Shown: positions 16,210-25,161 of the stretch, one piece after another
Layout of the letters: every line of letters begins with the position of its first letter
Position numbering within the stretch: the first letter of the stretch is position 1
Assembly: GCF_035917275.1 (NCBI RefSeq)
Contig: NZ_CP108508.1
Span: 1,054,001 to 1,118,000, forward strand
Origin: Streptomyces sp. NBC_01237
GTDB taxonomy: Bacteria; Actinomycetota; Actinomycetes; Streptomycetales; Streptomycetaceae
Reading direction: 5' to 3'
Length of the DNA stretch: 64,000 bases
Translations under genes and position numbers: made by a program
The notes under the pieces: generated by a model
Seen by the model: the letters and a program-made list of their open reading frames with translations, nothing else
The model's database searches: none
What the model was told of the DNA's origin: nothing

Positions 16210-17424
16210 CTAGCGGTCCATCGCGCTCATCGCCCGCTGCGCCAGCGGGTGCGTGCGGACGAGCTCGGCCAGCGACGTGGTCCCGCGGGTGATCCCTGCG
16301 AATGCCTTCCAGGCCGGGCGGAAACTGGTCAGCACCGCGTGCAGCAGCCCCGGGCGGCGCTCGAACAGCTTGAGCATGCGCCGTCCGACGCCCATCTCCA
16401 CACCCAGCCCGGCCTTGATGGCGAACGCGTAGTTGAGGGCCTGCCTGCGGGCGTCCACCGCGTCGTGCGACTCGGCGATCCGGACCGCCCACTCACCGGC
16501 GAGACGCCCCGACCGCAGCGCGAAGGAAATGCCCTCCCGCGTCCACGGCTCCAGCAGCCCCGCCGCGTCGCCGCACACCACGACCCGGCCGCGCGACAAC
16601 GGTGAGTCATCGCTCCGGCAGCGGGTCAGATGGCCGGAGGAGACCGCGGGCTCGAACCCGGCGAGGCCGAGCCGGGCGATGAAGTCCTCCAGATACCGCT
16701 TGGTGCCCGCACCGTCACCACGCGCCGAGATCACCCCGACGGTCAGGGTGTCCCCCTTGGGGAACACCCAGCCGTAACTCCCGGGCATCGGGCCCCAGTC
16801 GATGAGCACCCGCCCCGCCCAGTCCTCCGCCACCGTCGCCGGCACGGGGATCTCGGCCTCCAGACCGAGGTCCACCTGGTCGAGCTTCACTCCGACATGA
16901 GCGCCTATCCGGCCCGCACTGCCGTCGGCGCCGACGACGGCGCGGGCGAGCACCGTCTCGCCCCCGGACAGCACCACGGCGACCGTGCGCCGGTCGGGTA
17001 CGGCGGGCCCGTGCTGCTCCACCCGCACCACCGCGGCTCCGGTGCGCAGTTCGGCTCCGGCCTTCTGCGCCTCCTCCACCAGACCCGAGTCGAACTCGGC
17101 GCGGTTGATGAGTCCGAAGAGCATCCGCTTGGACCGGCGCGTACGCGACAGCTTCCCGTTGAGCGAGAAGGTCACCGCGTGGATGCGGTCCTTCAGGGGC
17201 AGTTCGAAGCCGGGGGGCAGCGAATCACGGGAGAACCCGATGATGCCGCCGCCGCATGTCTTGTAGCGGGGCAGTTCCGCTTTCTCCAGCAGCAGCACCC
17301 GCCGGCCCGCCACGGCTGCCGCGTACGCCGCCGATGCTCCGGCCGGTCCGGCGCCGACCACGACGACGTCCCAAACGGACGACTCTTCCGACTCACGTCC
17401 GGCGTCTGCGTTCTCGCTGCTCAC
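16210..17424 (-). CDS. Geranylgeranyl reductase family flavoprotein
   Basis: 404 residues from a GTG. N-terminal FAD Rossmann motif VVVGAGPAGASAAYAAAVAG; the reductase-family CGGG block in RYKTCGGGIIGF; the second FAD motif GDAAGLLEPWTREGISFALR. The C-terminal region (GVGRRMLKLFERRPGLLH) may bind membrane lipid. Homologues saturate isoprenoid chains (menaquinone side chains or prenyl lipids) or act as generic FAD monooxygenase-like reductases. No isoprenoid genes lie next to it, so the substrate is open. Divergent from the dipeptidase gene; the 195-nt gap has two GTACACA direct repeats (17571 and 17585). Confidence 0.85.
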   Translation of the reverse strand: MSSENADAGRESEESSVWDVVVVGAGPAGASAAYAAAVAGRRVLLLEKAELPRYKTCGGGIIGFSRDSLPPGFELPLKDRIHAVTFSLNGKLSRTRRSKRMLFGLINRAEFDSGLVEEAQKAGAELRTGAAVVRVEQHGPAVPDRRTVAVVLSGGETVLARAVVGADGSAGRIGAHVGVKLDQVDLGLEAEIPVPATVAEDWAGRVLIDWGPMPGSYGWVFPKGDTLTVGVISARGDGAGTKRYLEDFIARLGLAGFEPAVSSGHLTRCRSDDSPLSRGRVVVCGDAAGLLEPWTREGISFALRSGRLAGEWAVRIAESHDAVDARRQALNYAFAIKAGLGVEMGVGRRMLKLFERRPGLLHAVLTSFRPAWKAFAGITRGTTSLAELVRTHPLAQRAMSAMDR

Positions 17425-17619
17425 GATGTGCTTCTGCTCCCGATCCGACCAGTGGCCCCAAGCTGCTCACGGCATCCTACGGCGCGATTCGGCCAAGCCC
17501 CGCTGTGGGAGGATCGGCCATGATTTCGTCGTACTGACAACGCCGGACAAAAGGCGTCGCCCACGGCCGCGTACACAACGCGCCGTACACATAACGTCGC
17601 ACCCACGAGGAGCGTGCCC

Positions 17620-18984
17620 ATGACCGCCCGTCCGATTTCCGAGACCGTCGCCTCGCTGATGCCGCGCGCCAGGACGGAGCTGGCCGAGCTGGTGGCCTTC
17701 CAGTCGGTGGCGGACCCCGCCCAGTTCCCGAAGAGCGAGTGCGAGGCGGCGGCCGGATGGGTCGCCGACGCACTGCGCGCCGAGGGCTTCCAGGACGTGG
17801 CCCTGCTCGACACTCCCGACGGCACCCAGTCCGTCTACGGCTTCCTGCCCGGCCCGGCCGACGCGCCCACCGTACTGCTCTACGCGCACTACGACGTGCA
17901 GCCCCCGCTGGACGAGTCCGCCTGGCTGTCCCCGCCGTTCGAGCTGACGGAGCGCGACGGCCGCTGGTTCGGCCGCGGCGCGGCCGACTGCAAGGGCGGA
18001 TTCATCATGCATCTGCTCGCGCTGCGCGCGCTGAAGGCGAACGGCGGCGTCCCGGTCTCCGTGAAGGTGATCGCCGAGGGTTCGGAGGAGCAGGGCACCG
18101 GCGGTCTGGAGCGGTACGCGGAGGCGCACCCCGAGCTGCTGGCCGCCGACACGATCGTCATCGGCGACACCGGAAACTTCCGGGTCGGCCTGCCGACCGT
18201 CACCGCGACGCTGCGCGGGATGACGATGCTGCGGGTGAAGCTCGACACGCTCGAAGGGAACCTGCACTCGGGGCAGTTCGGCGGCGCGGCCCCGGACGCG
18301 CTGGCCGCGATGATCCAGCTGCTGGCCTCGCTGCGCGCCGAGGACGGCACGACGACGGTCGACGGTCTCACCGCGGACGCGGAGTGGGACGGTCTGCAGT
18401 ACCCGGAGGCGGAGTTCCGCAAGGACGCGAAGGTCCTGGACGGGGTGGAGCTGATCGGCGCGGGGACGGTCGCGGACCGGATCTGGGCCCGGCCCGCCGT
18501 CACCGTCATCGGGATCGACTGCCCGCCGGTGGTCGGTGCGACGCCGTCCCTGCAGGCGAGCGCGCGGGCCCAGGTCAGCCTGCGGGTGCCGCCGGGCCAG
18601 GACGCCGTCAAGGCGACCGAGCTGCTGACCGCCCACCTGGAGTCGCACGCCCCGTGGGGGGCGCGGGTGACGGTGGAGCAGGTGGGCCAGGGTCAGCCGT
18701 TCCGTGCGGACACCACGAGCCCGGCGTACACGTCGATGGCGGACGCCATGCGGGTCGCGTACCCGGGCGAGGAGATGCAGTCCTCCGGCATGGGCGGCTC
18801 GATCCCCCTGTGCAACACACTCGCGAACCTGTACCCGGAGGCGGAGATCCTGCTGATCGGTCTCAGTGAGCCCGAGGCCCAGATCCACGCGGTGAACGAG
18901 AGCGTGTCGCCCGAGGAACTGGAGCGGCTCTCGGTGGCCGAGGCGCTGTTCCTGCGGAACTACGCGGAGTCCAAGAAGGGTTAG
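17620..18984 (+). CDS. M20 family dipeptidase
   Basis: 454 residues. The ATG at 17620 lies 7 nt from GAGGAG; the in-frame GTG at 17614 would touch it. Metal and catalytic residues of M20 peptidases are present in order: His-Asp in AHYDVQPP, Asp in GRGAADCKGG, Glu-Glu in AEGSEEQGTGG, Asp in VIGDTGNF, and the C-terminal His in AQIHAVNESVS. The internal dimerisation (lid) domain lies at about 190-340. Predicted cytosolic two-metal dipeptidase/aminoacylase, common in streptomycetes. Transcribed alone and followed by a hairpin. Confidence 0.9.
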   Translation: MTARPISETVASLMPRARTELAELVAFQSVADPAQFPKSECEAAAGWVADALRAEGFQDVALLDTPDGTQSVYGFLPGPADAPTVLLYAHYDVQPPLDESAWLSPPFELTERDGRWFGRGAADCKGGFIMHLLALRALKANGGVPVSVKVIAEGSEEQGTGGLERYAEAHPELLAADTIVIGDTGNFRVGLPTVTATLRGMTMLRVKLDTLEGNLHSGQFGGAAPDALAAMIQLLASLRAEDGTTTVDGLTADAEWDGLQYPEAEFRKDAKVLDGVELIGAGTVADRIWARPAVTVIGIDCPPVVGATPSLQASARAQVSLRVPPGQDAVKATELLTAHLESHAPWGARVTVEQVGQGQPFRADTTSPAYTSMADAMRVAYPGEEMQSSGMGGSIPLCNTLANLYPEAEILLIGLSEPEAQIHAVNESVSPEELERLSVAEALFLRNYAESKKG

Positions 18985-18991
18985 TCCGCCG

Positions 18992-19015
18992 CGTCGGATC
19001 GCGCCCGGTCCGACG
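18992..19015. terminator. Hairpin after the dipeptidase gene
   Basis: CGTCGGA (18992-18998) pairs with TCCGACG (19009-19015) around a 10-nt loop, 8 nt past the stop and before the convergent Nudix gene. Confidence 0.5.
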
Positions 19016-19092
19016 GTGGGCTTTCGCCCCCGGCCCTGCCCCGTCGCCCGGTGATCCGGGCAGGAGCCGGGGCGGGGGCGGGCCCCGGTCCG

Positions 19093-20130
19093 TCATCCCA
19101 CCGGCACCCCGGCCTCCAGATTGAGCACGGTCGACCGTTCGCGCGCCCGCAGCGCCCAGCGCAGCCGCTCGTAGCGGGTGGGCGGCAGCATCGCCGCCGC
19201 CTCCGCCTCGGTGACGAACCGCCAGCCGCGCAGCTCCGAGCCGGGCAGCAGCAGGTTCGCGGCGTCCTCGCTGCGCAGCAGCCCGCCGTCGAAGAGGAAG
19301 CGCAGCCCGCCGTAGCCGGGCGGTTTCGGCGACTCCCAGTCGACCAGCAGGAGTTTCGGTACCCGGTCGAGCCTGAGCCCTATCTCCTCGGCGACCTCAC
19401 GCATCCCGGCCCGCGCCGGAGCCTCCCCCGCCTCCACCACTCCGCCGGGGAACTCCCAGCCCGGCTTGTACGTGGGGTCGACGAGCAGGACGCGGTCCTG
19501 TTCGTCGAAGAGCAGCACCCCGGAGGCGACCGTCTCCGCGGTCGGTTCGGGAGTCTGGACTATCTCGCACGCCTCGGCCTGCCCGTTGCGCACCGCCTCC
19601 GCGATCCGCTGTGCCGTCTCGTGCGGAGTGAGGGTGCTGGTGTCGATGGTGTGGGCGTCCGCCGTGATCCAGTCGAGGGCCGCCAGATAGGGGTCGATGT
19701 GCTCGTAGGCCCACCGTCGGATCCGCTCGCTGTGTTCGGGGTCGTCCGGGAATTCCGTCCGCCCCGCGATCCGGCCACGAAGGATCGTTTCCTCAGGTGA
19801 GAGCAGTACATGGCGCACGGGAATGCGCCGGGAGGCGAGCCCGCCGAAGATCTCGTCGCGGTATTCCTGGCGCAGGAGCGTCATCGGTACCACGAGCACT
19901 CCCGGCACCTCGGCGAGCAGCGCGGCCGCCGTGTCCACCACCAGTCGCCGCCAGATCGGCAGGTCCTGGAAGTCGGTCACCTCGGCGAGCTTCTTCTGGG
20001 GCAGCAGGGCGCGCAGCCCGCCGCCGGTCAGCTCGGGGTCGTACAGCGTGCTGTTCGGGATCAGATCGATCAGTTCGCACGCGGCGCTCGTCTTGCCCGC
20101 ACTGAACGCACCGTTCACCCAGACGATCAC
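19093..20130 (-). CDS. P-loop kinase-like / Nudix hydrolase fusion protein
   Basis: 345 residues. The first 180 residues are an AAA/shikimate-kinase-like P-loop domain with Walker A GAFSAGKTS at the very N-terminus, a P-loop lid region (SPEETILRGRIAGRTEF) and WRRLVVDTAAALL. From about residue 200 a Nudix domain begins. Its Nudix box is GGVVEAGEAPARAGMREVAE continuing EIGL, with the catalytic REVAEE intact. The two activities are both nucleotide-directed: phosphoryl transfer or sensing at the N-terminus and hydrolysis of a nucleoside-diphosphate-linked compound at the C-terminus. The substrate is unknown. Stands alone, about 230 nt from the ROK kinase gene. Confidence 0.85.
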   Translation of the reverse strand: MIVWVNGAFSAGKTSAACELIDLIPNSTLYDPELTGGGLRALLPQKKLAEVTDFQDLPIWRRLVVDTAAALLAEVPGVLVVPMTLLRQEYRDEIFGGLASRRIPVRHVLLSPEETILRGRIAGRTEFPDDPEHSERIRRWAYEHIDPYLAALDWITADAHTIDTSTLTPHETAQRIAEAVRNGQAEACEIVQTPEPTAETVASGVLLFDEQDRVLLVDPTYKPGWEFPGGVVEAGEAPARAGMREVAEEIGLRLDRVPKLLLVDWESPKPPGYGGLRFLFDGGLLRSEDAANLLLPGSELRGWRFVTEAEAAAMLPPTRYERLRWALRARERSTVLNLEAGVPVG

Positions 20131-20362
20131 GGTTCCCCCTCTTCCGTAGCCCCCTGTGGCTTGCCCGCAACACCCTGCCGCGGAAACCCCGATGTGGCGA
20201 TGCTGTTGCCGGGAAGTGGCGGCCGGGTGCCCGTCGGCGGGCAGCCCACTGTACGAGGCCCCGCGTGGCGGAGCCGTGACGGCGGGCGGCCGGGGGTCGT
20301 CGCGGCCGACACGATCCGTCCAGGGGGTGTCCGGCCTGACGATCCGGGCACCCCCCGGAAGT

Positions 20363-21310
20363 TCAGAGGGCCTGTGGCCGGCGCACGGCCGTGGCGGCGG
20401 CGGCCGCCGCTCCCACCAGCCCCGCGTCGGTGCCCATCACCGCAGGCGCCACGGTGAGGCGGCGTACGAACGAGAGCGTGGCGTAGTCGCGCAGGGACCG
20501 GCGCAGCGGCGCGAAGAGCACCTCGCCCGCACCGGCCACTCCCCCGCCGATCACCGCGATGTCGATCTCGACGAGCGTCGCGGTCGCGGCGATTCCCGCG
20601 GCCAGCGCCTGGGCGGCGCGCTCGTACGAGGCGACGGCGACCGGGTCCCCGGCGCGCGCGGCGGCGGCCACGGCGGCGGCCGTGGCATCGCCGTCCGGGC
20701 CGGGGAGCCAGCCGCCGTCGAGGGCCCGTCGGGCGATGTTCGGCCCACTGGCTATGCGCTCGACGCACCCGCGTGAGCCGCACGGGCACGGATCGCCGTC
20801 CAGCTCCACACAGAGGTGGCCGATGTGCCCGGCGTTGCCCGTGGGACCGGGGTGCAGCCTGCCGCCGAGAACCAGGCCACCGCCGACGCCCGTCGAGACC
20901 ACGAGGCAGAGCGCGTTGTCATAGCCGCGGGCCGCACCGAGCCAGTGCTCGGCCGCCGTCATCGCCACACCGTCGCCGACCAGCGCCACGGGCAACCCAC
21001 CGGTCGCCTTGCGCACCCGCTCCACCAGCGGAAAGTCGCGCCAGGCCGGGACGTTGACCGGGCTCACCGTGCCGGCCGACGCATCCACGGGGCCCGCGCT
21101 GCCGATGCCCACGGAGCCCGCCCCGCCCCACAGCGGTGACTCCATCAGCTCGTTCAGTACGTCGCCGACGGCCTCCATGACCGTTTCGGCGTCCCGCAGA
21201 GCGGGCGTCGGCCGCTGCGCCCGCGCGAGCAGGGTTCCTCCGCCGTCCACCAACGCACCGGCGATCTTGGTGCCTCCGATGTCGAGCGCGGCGACGAGGT
21301 CGGTATGCAT
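20363..21310 (-). CDS. ROK family sugar kinase (glucokinase-like)
   Basis: 315 residues; ATG 21310 with GGAGAG about 10 nt upstream. The phosphate-1 motif is AALDIGGTKIAGALVDGGG. The ROK Zn motif is CPCGSRGCVERIASG. The acceptor-sugar region has GNAGHIGHLCVELDGD with His-Asp-like residues, and an ATP-binding GGGVAGAGEVLFAPL motif closes the fold. There is no HTH, so it is an enzyme rather than a repressor. Expected to phosphorylate a hexose or N-acyl hexosamine. Divergent from a LacI regulator with a perfect operator between them, so expression is probably sugar-inducible. Confidence 0.87.
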   Translation of the reverse strand: MHTDLVAALDIGGTKIAGALVDGGGTLLARAQRPTPALRDAETVMEAVGDVLNELMESPLWGGAGSVGIGSAGPVDASAGTVSPVNVPAWRDFPLVERVRKATGGLPVALVGDGVAMTAAEHWLGAARGYDNALCLVVSTGVGGGLVLGGRLHPGPTGNAGHIGHLCVELDGDPCPCGSRGCVERIASGPNIARRALDGGWLPGPDGDATAAAVAAAARAGDPVAVASYERAAQALAAGIAATATLVEIDIAVIGGGVAGAGEVLFAPLRRSLRDYATLSFVRRLTVAPAVMGTDAGLVGAAAAAATAVRRPQAL

Positions 21311-21383
21311 CGGTGTGGGCTCTCCGGGTGAGTGAGGGGGCGGGACCTGCGAGTTCAGTCGATGGTCTGCACAGTCTCCATTC

Positions 21384-21412
21384 TTCTGACAACGTTGTCC
21401 AGGGCCTATGCT
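21384..21412. promoter_or_regulatory. LacI-type operator in a divergent promoter
   Basis: GACAACGTTGTC (21388-21399) is a 12-bp perfect palindrome of the TGACAACGTTGTCA class bound by actinobacterial LacI proteins. It overlaps a minus-strand TTGTCA (-35 for the kinase gene) and lies in the spacer between TTCTGA and TATGCT (21407-21412) on the plus strand. Confidence 0.75.
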
Positions 21413-21505
21413 CGACGCCACAGCCTTCCAGCGCCTTCCCGGACCGTTCGCGGGACCCGCCGGAGCCTCTCACACCCGACCGTACCGACGACAGGACAGC
21501 GCACC

Positions 21506-22534
21506 GTGGCCGAGACCACCCGTCATTCCGAGACCCGCTACGGCAACCGGCCGACCATGAAGGACGTGGCCGCCCGCGCCGGAGTGGGCCTCAAGACGGT
21601 CTCGCGGGTGGTGAACAGCGAACCGGGCGTCACCCCCGACACCGAACGCCGCGTGCAGGAGGCGATCGATGCCCTCGGCTTCCGCCGCAACGACAGCGCA
21701 CGGGTCCTGCGCAAGGGCCGCACCGCTTCCATCGGCCTGGTCCTGGAAGACCTCGCCGACCCGTTCTACGGCCCGCTGAGCCGCGCCGTGGAGGAGGTCG
21801 CCCGTGCCCACGGCGCGCTCCTGATCAACGGTTCGAGCGCCGAGGACCCCGAGCGCGAACAGGAACTCGTGCTCGCGCTGTGCGCCCGCCGCGTGGACGG
21901 TCTGATCGTGATCCCCGCAGGGGACGACCACCGCTATCTGGAGCCGGAGATCAAGGCGGGCATCGCCACGGTCTTCGTGGACCGCCCGGCGGGCCGGATC
22001 GACGCCGACATGGTCCTTTCGGACAGCTTCGGCGGCGCCCGCGAAGGCGTCGCCCATCTGATCGCGCACGGCCACCGGAGGATCGGCTTCATCGGTGACC
22101 AGCCCCGCATCCACACCGCGACCGAGCGACTGCGCGGCTACCACGCGGCGATGACGGACGCGGGCATCGAGGTCCAGGACGCCTGGGTCTCGCTCGGCTC
22201 CACCGACCCCGACCGGGTCCGGGACGCCGCCGAGTCGATGCTCCGTGGCCCGGAGCCGGTGACCGCCCTGTTCGCGGGGAACAACCGGGTGACGGTGACC
22301 GTCGTACGCGTCCTGGCGGACCGGGAACGCCCTGTGGCCCTGGTCGGTTTCGATGACATCGAGCTGGCCGATCTGCTCGGCATCACCGTCATCTCCCAGG
22401 ACGCGGCGGCGGTCGGCCGCACCGCCGCCGAGCATCTGTTCCGCCGCCTGGACGGCGTCGACCACGCCCCGGTACGGGTGGAACTCCCGACGACGCTCAT
22501 CGCGCGCGGGTCGGGCGAACGCCCGCCCGCCTGA
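21506..22534 (+). CDS. LacI family transcriptional regulator
   Basis: 342 residues from GTG 21506. The HTH begins at MKDVAARAGVGLKTVSRVVN with the hinge helix in NDSARVLRKGRTASIGLVL. It is followed by the two-lobed periplasmic-binding-protein-like sensor domain (ADPFYGPLSRAVEEVARAHG; VGFDDIELADLLGITVISQD). Likely responds to a sugar and controls itself and the divergent ROK kinase through the palindrome in between. No transporter or glycosidase is adjacent, so further targets are probably elsewhere. Confidence 0.92.
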   Translation: MAETTRHSETRYGNRPTMKDVAARAGVGLKTVSRVVNSEPGVTPDTERRVQEAIDALGFRRNDSARVLRKGRTASIGLVLEDLADPFYGPLSRAVEEVARAHGALLINGSSAEDPEREQELVLALCARRVDGLIVIPAGDDHRYLEPEIKAGIATVFVDRPAGRIDADMVLSDSFGGAREGVAHLIAHGHRRIGFIGDQPRIHTATERLRGYHAAMTDAGIEVQDAWVSLGSTDPDRVRDAAESMLRGPEPVTALFAGNNRVTVTVVRVLADRERPVALVGFDDIELADLLGITVISQDAAAVGRTAAEHLFRRLDGVDHAPVRVELPTTLIARGSGERPPA

Positions 22535-22589
22535 TGCCGTCCGACGGCATGCGGGCGGCCCGTCGCCCGTACGCGCGTCGCCGTCGGCA

Positions 22590-22619
22590 CCGGCGCGGCC
22601 GTGGGAGCGACCGCGCCGG
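22590..22619. terminator. Bidirectional terminator between lacI-type and DUF6986 genes
   Basis: CCGGCGCGG (22590-22598) pairs with CCGCGCCGG (22611-22619), 9 bp with a 12-nt loop, between convergent stops. A second small palindrome ATGCCGTC-C-GACGGCAT (22534-22550) begins on the last base of the lacI-type stop codon. Confidence 0.65.
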
Positions 22620-22624
22620 GACCG

Positions 22625-23923
22625 CTACGGGGCGGTGACCGTCAGCCCGCCGCGGCGAGGCGAGGCGAACGCGTCGAGGTCCGCGCGGGTGAGCCCGGTG
22701 AGACGGGCGACCTCGGCGGTGTCCAGGGCGCCGCAGTCGATGCCGCGGAGCAGATAGCCGCTGAGGGCCTTGGCGGTGGCCGGTTCGTCCATGACGTCGC
22801 CGCCCGCCTTGGCGACGTACGCCGCGAGACGGCCCGCCGCCTGTTCCAGACCCTCGCGGTAGAAGGTGTAGACGGCCGCGTACCGGGTGGGCAGGTGGCC
22901 CGGGTGCATGTCCCAGCCCTGGTAGTAGGCGCGGGCCAGGGCGCGGCGGGTGAGTCCGTAGTGGAGCCGCCACGCCTCGTGGACCCGGGAGGTGGGGCCG
23001 ACGGGCAGGACGTTGGTGGAACCGTCACAGACGCGTACGCCGGTACCCGCCGCGGCGACCTGCATGACGGCCTTGGCGTGGTCGGCGGCCGGATGGTCAC
23101 TGGCCTGGTAGGCGGGACTGACACCGACGCAGGCGCTGTAGTCGAAGGTCCCGTAGTGCAGACCGGTCGCCCGCCCCCGGGCGGCGTCGATCATGCGGGC
23201 CACGGCGGCGGTGCCGTCCGCCGCGAGGATCGACTGGCTGGTCTCGATCTGGATCTCGAAGCCGATCCGCCCGGCGTCGAGCCCATGGGCCTTCTCGAAG
23301 GCTTCGAGCAGCTGGACGAAGGCGGTGACCTGCTCGGGGTACGTCACCTTGGGCAGGGTCAGCACGAGCCCGTCGGGCAGCCCGCCGGCCCGCATCAGGC
23401 CGGTGAGGAAGACATCCGTGGTGCGGATTCCGCGATCGCGTACGGCGGCCTCCATGCACTTCATCCGGATACCCATGTACGGGGCCGAGGTGCCGTCCCC
23501 GTACGCCTGCGAGACGAGCAGGGCGGCGCGGGCCGCCGCCTCGTCCTCCTCGGCGTCGGAGCGCGGGCCGTAGCCGTCCTCGAAGTCGATGCGCAGGTCC
23601 TCGACGGGCTCGCGCTCCAGCTTGGCGCGTACGCGGTCATGGACGGGCCCGGCCAGTTCCTCGGGGATGCCGAGGGCCGTGGCGAAGGAGGCGGCGTCGG
23701 GGGCGTGCGTGTCGAGGGCCTCCAGCGCCCGGTCGCCCCAGGAGCGGATGGTGTCGGCGGCGAACACGTCGCCGGGTACGTAGACGGTGTGCACGGGCTG
23801 GCGGGTGCCGGGGTCTCCCGGGTAGCGGCGGGCGAGTTCGGCGTCCACCGCCGCGAGGGAGGCGCTGATGTGCTCGCCGACCGTCCCGGCGAGGCTCGTT
23901 GCCACCTTCTCCTGCTGACCCAT
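22625..23923 (-). CDS. DUF6986 / HpcH-HpaI aldolase-like (citrate lyase superfamily) protein
   Basis: 432 residues; ATG 23923 with GGAGGG 9 nt upstream, chosen over the in-frame start at 23971. It has a TIM barrel of the HpcH/HpaI/citrate-lyase-beta kind. Metal and acid residues are visible in LRIDFEDGYG (about residue 115) and in EIQIETSQSILAADG (about residue 225). Family members cleave or form C-C bonds of acyl-CoA or keto acids. The DUF6986 branch has no proven reaction. In streptomycetes it is often reported near purine/allantoin or glyoxylate genes, which are not visible here. Its own promoter lies about 60-90 nt upstream of the start. Confidence 0.85.
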   Translation of the reverse strand: MGQQEKVATSLAGTVGEHISASLAAVDAELARRYPGDPGTRQPVHTVYVPGDVFAADTIRSWGDRALEALDTHAPDAASFATALGIPEELAGPVHDRVRAKLEREPVEDLRIDFEDGYGPRSDAEEDEAAARAALLVSQAYGDGTSAPYMGIRMKCMEAAVRDRGIRTTDVFLTGLMRAGGLPDGLVLTLPKVTYPEQVTAFVQLLEAFEKAHGLDAGRIGFEIQIETSQSILAADGTAAVARMIDAARGRATGLHYGTFDYSACVGVSPAYQASDHPAADHAKAVMQVAAAGTGVRVCDGSTNVLPVGPTSRVHEAWRLHYGLTRRALARAYYQGWDMHPGHLPTRYAAVYTFYREGLEQAAGRLAAYVAKAGGDVMDEPATAKALSGYLLRGIDCGALDTAEVARLTGLTRADLDAFASPRRGGLTVTAP

Positions 23924-23982
23924 TCCCGTACCCTCCACGCTCTCGCTTTTTCCGCTTCTCGGAATCAACAATCCGTATAGTG

Positions 23983-24011
23983 AAGTTATAAGGCCGTCGT
24001 ACCTGCGTCAA
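23983..24011 (-). promoter_or_regulatory. Housekeeping-type promoter of the DUF6986 gene
   Basis: On the minus strand TTGACG (24011-24006), 17-bp spacer, TAACTT (23988-23983), giving a start about 50 nt upstream of the ATG. The adjacent TATAGTGAAGTTATA is partly symmetrical and could bind a regulator. Confidence 0.6.
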
Positions 24012-24080
24012 TGGTGTCCGGTAATGGGTCGGGGCCGCGCGGTGGGTTTCACCGTGCGGCCCCGGGGGTGGTGCGCCCGC

Positions 24081-24120
24081 GCGCTGTGTGTTGCGTGTTG
24101 TGTGTTGTGCTGTGTGGGGG
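24081..24120 (-). terminator. C-rich, G-poor 3-prime region, possible Rho-dependent terminator
   Basis: The 40 nt directly after the etfA stop would be transcribed as a run of 20 C, 16 A, 4 G and no U. Such unstructured C-over-G bubbles are the hallmark of Rho loading sites. No intrinsic hairpin was found between etfA and the next gene. Confidence 0.4.
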
Positions 24121-25083
24121 TCAGCTCTTGCGGGTGTTGATCTCTTCGGTGAGCTGGGGGACGACGTCGAAGAGGTCGCCGACGACGCCGTAGTCGACGA
24201 GGTCGAAGATCGGGGCCTCGGCGTCCTTGTTGATCGCGACGATCGTCTTGGACGTCTGCATCCCGGCCCGGTGCTGGATCGCGCCGGAGATCCCGGACGC
24301 GATGTACAGCTGAGGGGAGACCGACTTGCCGGTCTGCCCGACCTGGCTGGAGTGCGGGTACCACCCGGCGTCGACCGCGGCACGCGAGGCACCGACCGCC
24401 GCGCCCAGGGAGTCCGCGAGCGCCTCGATCAGCGGGAAGTTCTCCGCACCGTTGACCCCGCGCCCGCCCGACACCACGATCGCGGCCTCGGTCAGCTCCG
24501 GACGGCCCGTCGACTCACGCGGCGTACGCGACACGACCCGCGCCGCGTTCTCCGTACCCGAGAACACCACCGCGAGGTCCTCCAGGGCACCCGCGGCCCC
24601 GGCCGGCTCCACCGGCGCCGAGTTCGGCTTCACCGTGATCACCGCGACACCCCGCACCACCCGCGACCGCGTCGTGAACGACGCCGCGAACGCGGACTGC
24701 GTCGCGACGGGACCCGACTCGCCCGCCTCCACATCCACCGCGTCCGTGATGATCCCCGAACCCGTCCGCACCGCCAGACGCGCCGCGATCTCCTTCGTCT
24801 CCGCCGACGACGGAAGCAGCACCGCGACCGGCGACACCGCGTCGAACGCCGCCCGCAGCGCATCGACCTTCGGCACCACCAGATACTCCGCGAACTCCGG
24901 CCCCTCCACCGCCAGCACCCGCACCGCACCGTGCGAACCCAGCACACCGGCCGTCTCCCGCGCACCGGCACCCACCGCGACAGCCACCGGATCACCCAGA
25001 CGCCGCGCCAGCGTCAGCAGCTCCAGCGTGGGCTTGCGGACGGCACCGTCCACATGATCGACATAGACAAGAACTTCAGCCAT
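24121..25083 (-). CDS. etfA: Electron transfer flavoprotein subunit alpha
   Basis: 320 residues. The N-terminal ETF domain ([20 protein letters not shown]) is followed by the conserved FAD-binding C-terminal domain: [20 protein letters not shown], then [20 protein letters not shown] and [20 protein letters not shown], the segment that cradles FAD. With EtfB it carries electrons from acyl-CoA and other flavin dehydrogenases to the quinone pool through ETF-quinone oxidoreductase. It follows etfB by 78 nt on the same strand and is probably co-transcribed with it. Confidence 0.95.
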   Translation of the reverse strand: MAEVLVYVDHVDGAVRKPTLELLTLARRLGDPVAVAVGAGARETAGVLGSHGAVRVLAVEGPEFAEYLVVPKVDALRAAFDAVSPVAVLLPSSAETKEIAARLAVRTGSGIITDAVDVEAGESGPVATQSAFAASFTTRSRVVRGVAVITVKPNSAPVEPAGAAGALEDLAVVFSGTENAARVVSRTPRESTGRPELTEAAIVVSGGRGVNGAENFPLIEALADSLGAAVGASRAAVDAGWYPHSSQVGQTGKSVSPQLYIASGISGAIQHRAGMQTSKTIVAINKDAEAPIFDLVDYGVVGDLFDVVPQLTEEINTRKS

Positions 25084-25161
25084 GGGACTTCAATCTCCTG
25101 CGAAACGAAACGAAAAGGGCAATCACGAACTGAACGGAACAGCGGACCCGGAACGCGGGCC

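Noticed and set aside
17571..17596. GTACACA direct repeats between the flavoprotein and dipeptidase genes
   Set aside because: Only two short copies, without symmetry or a linked regulator; too weak for an operator claim.
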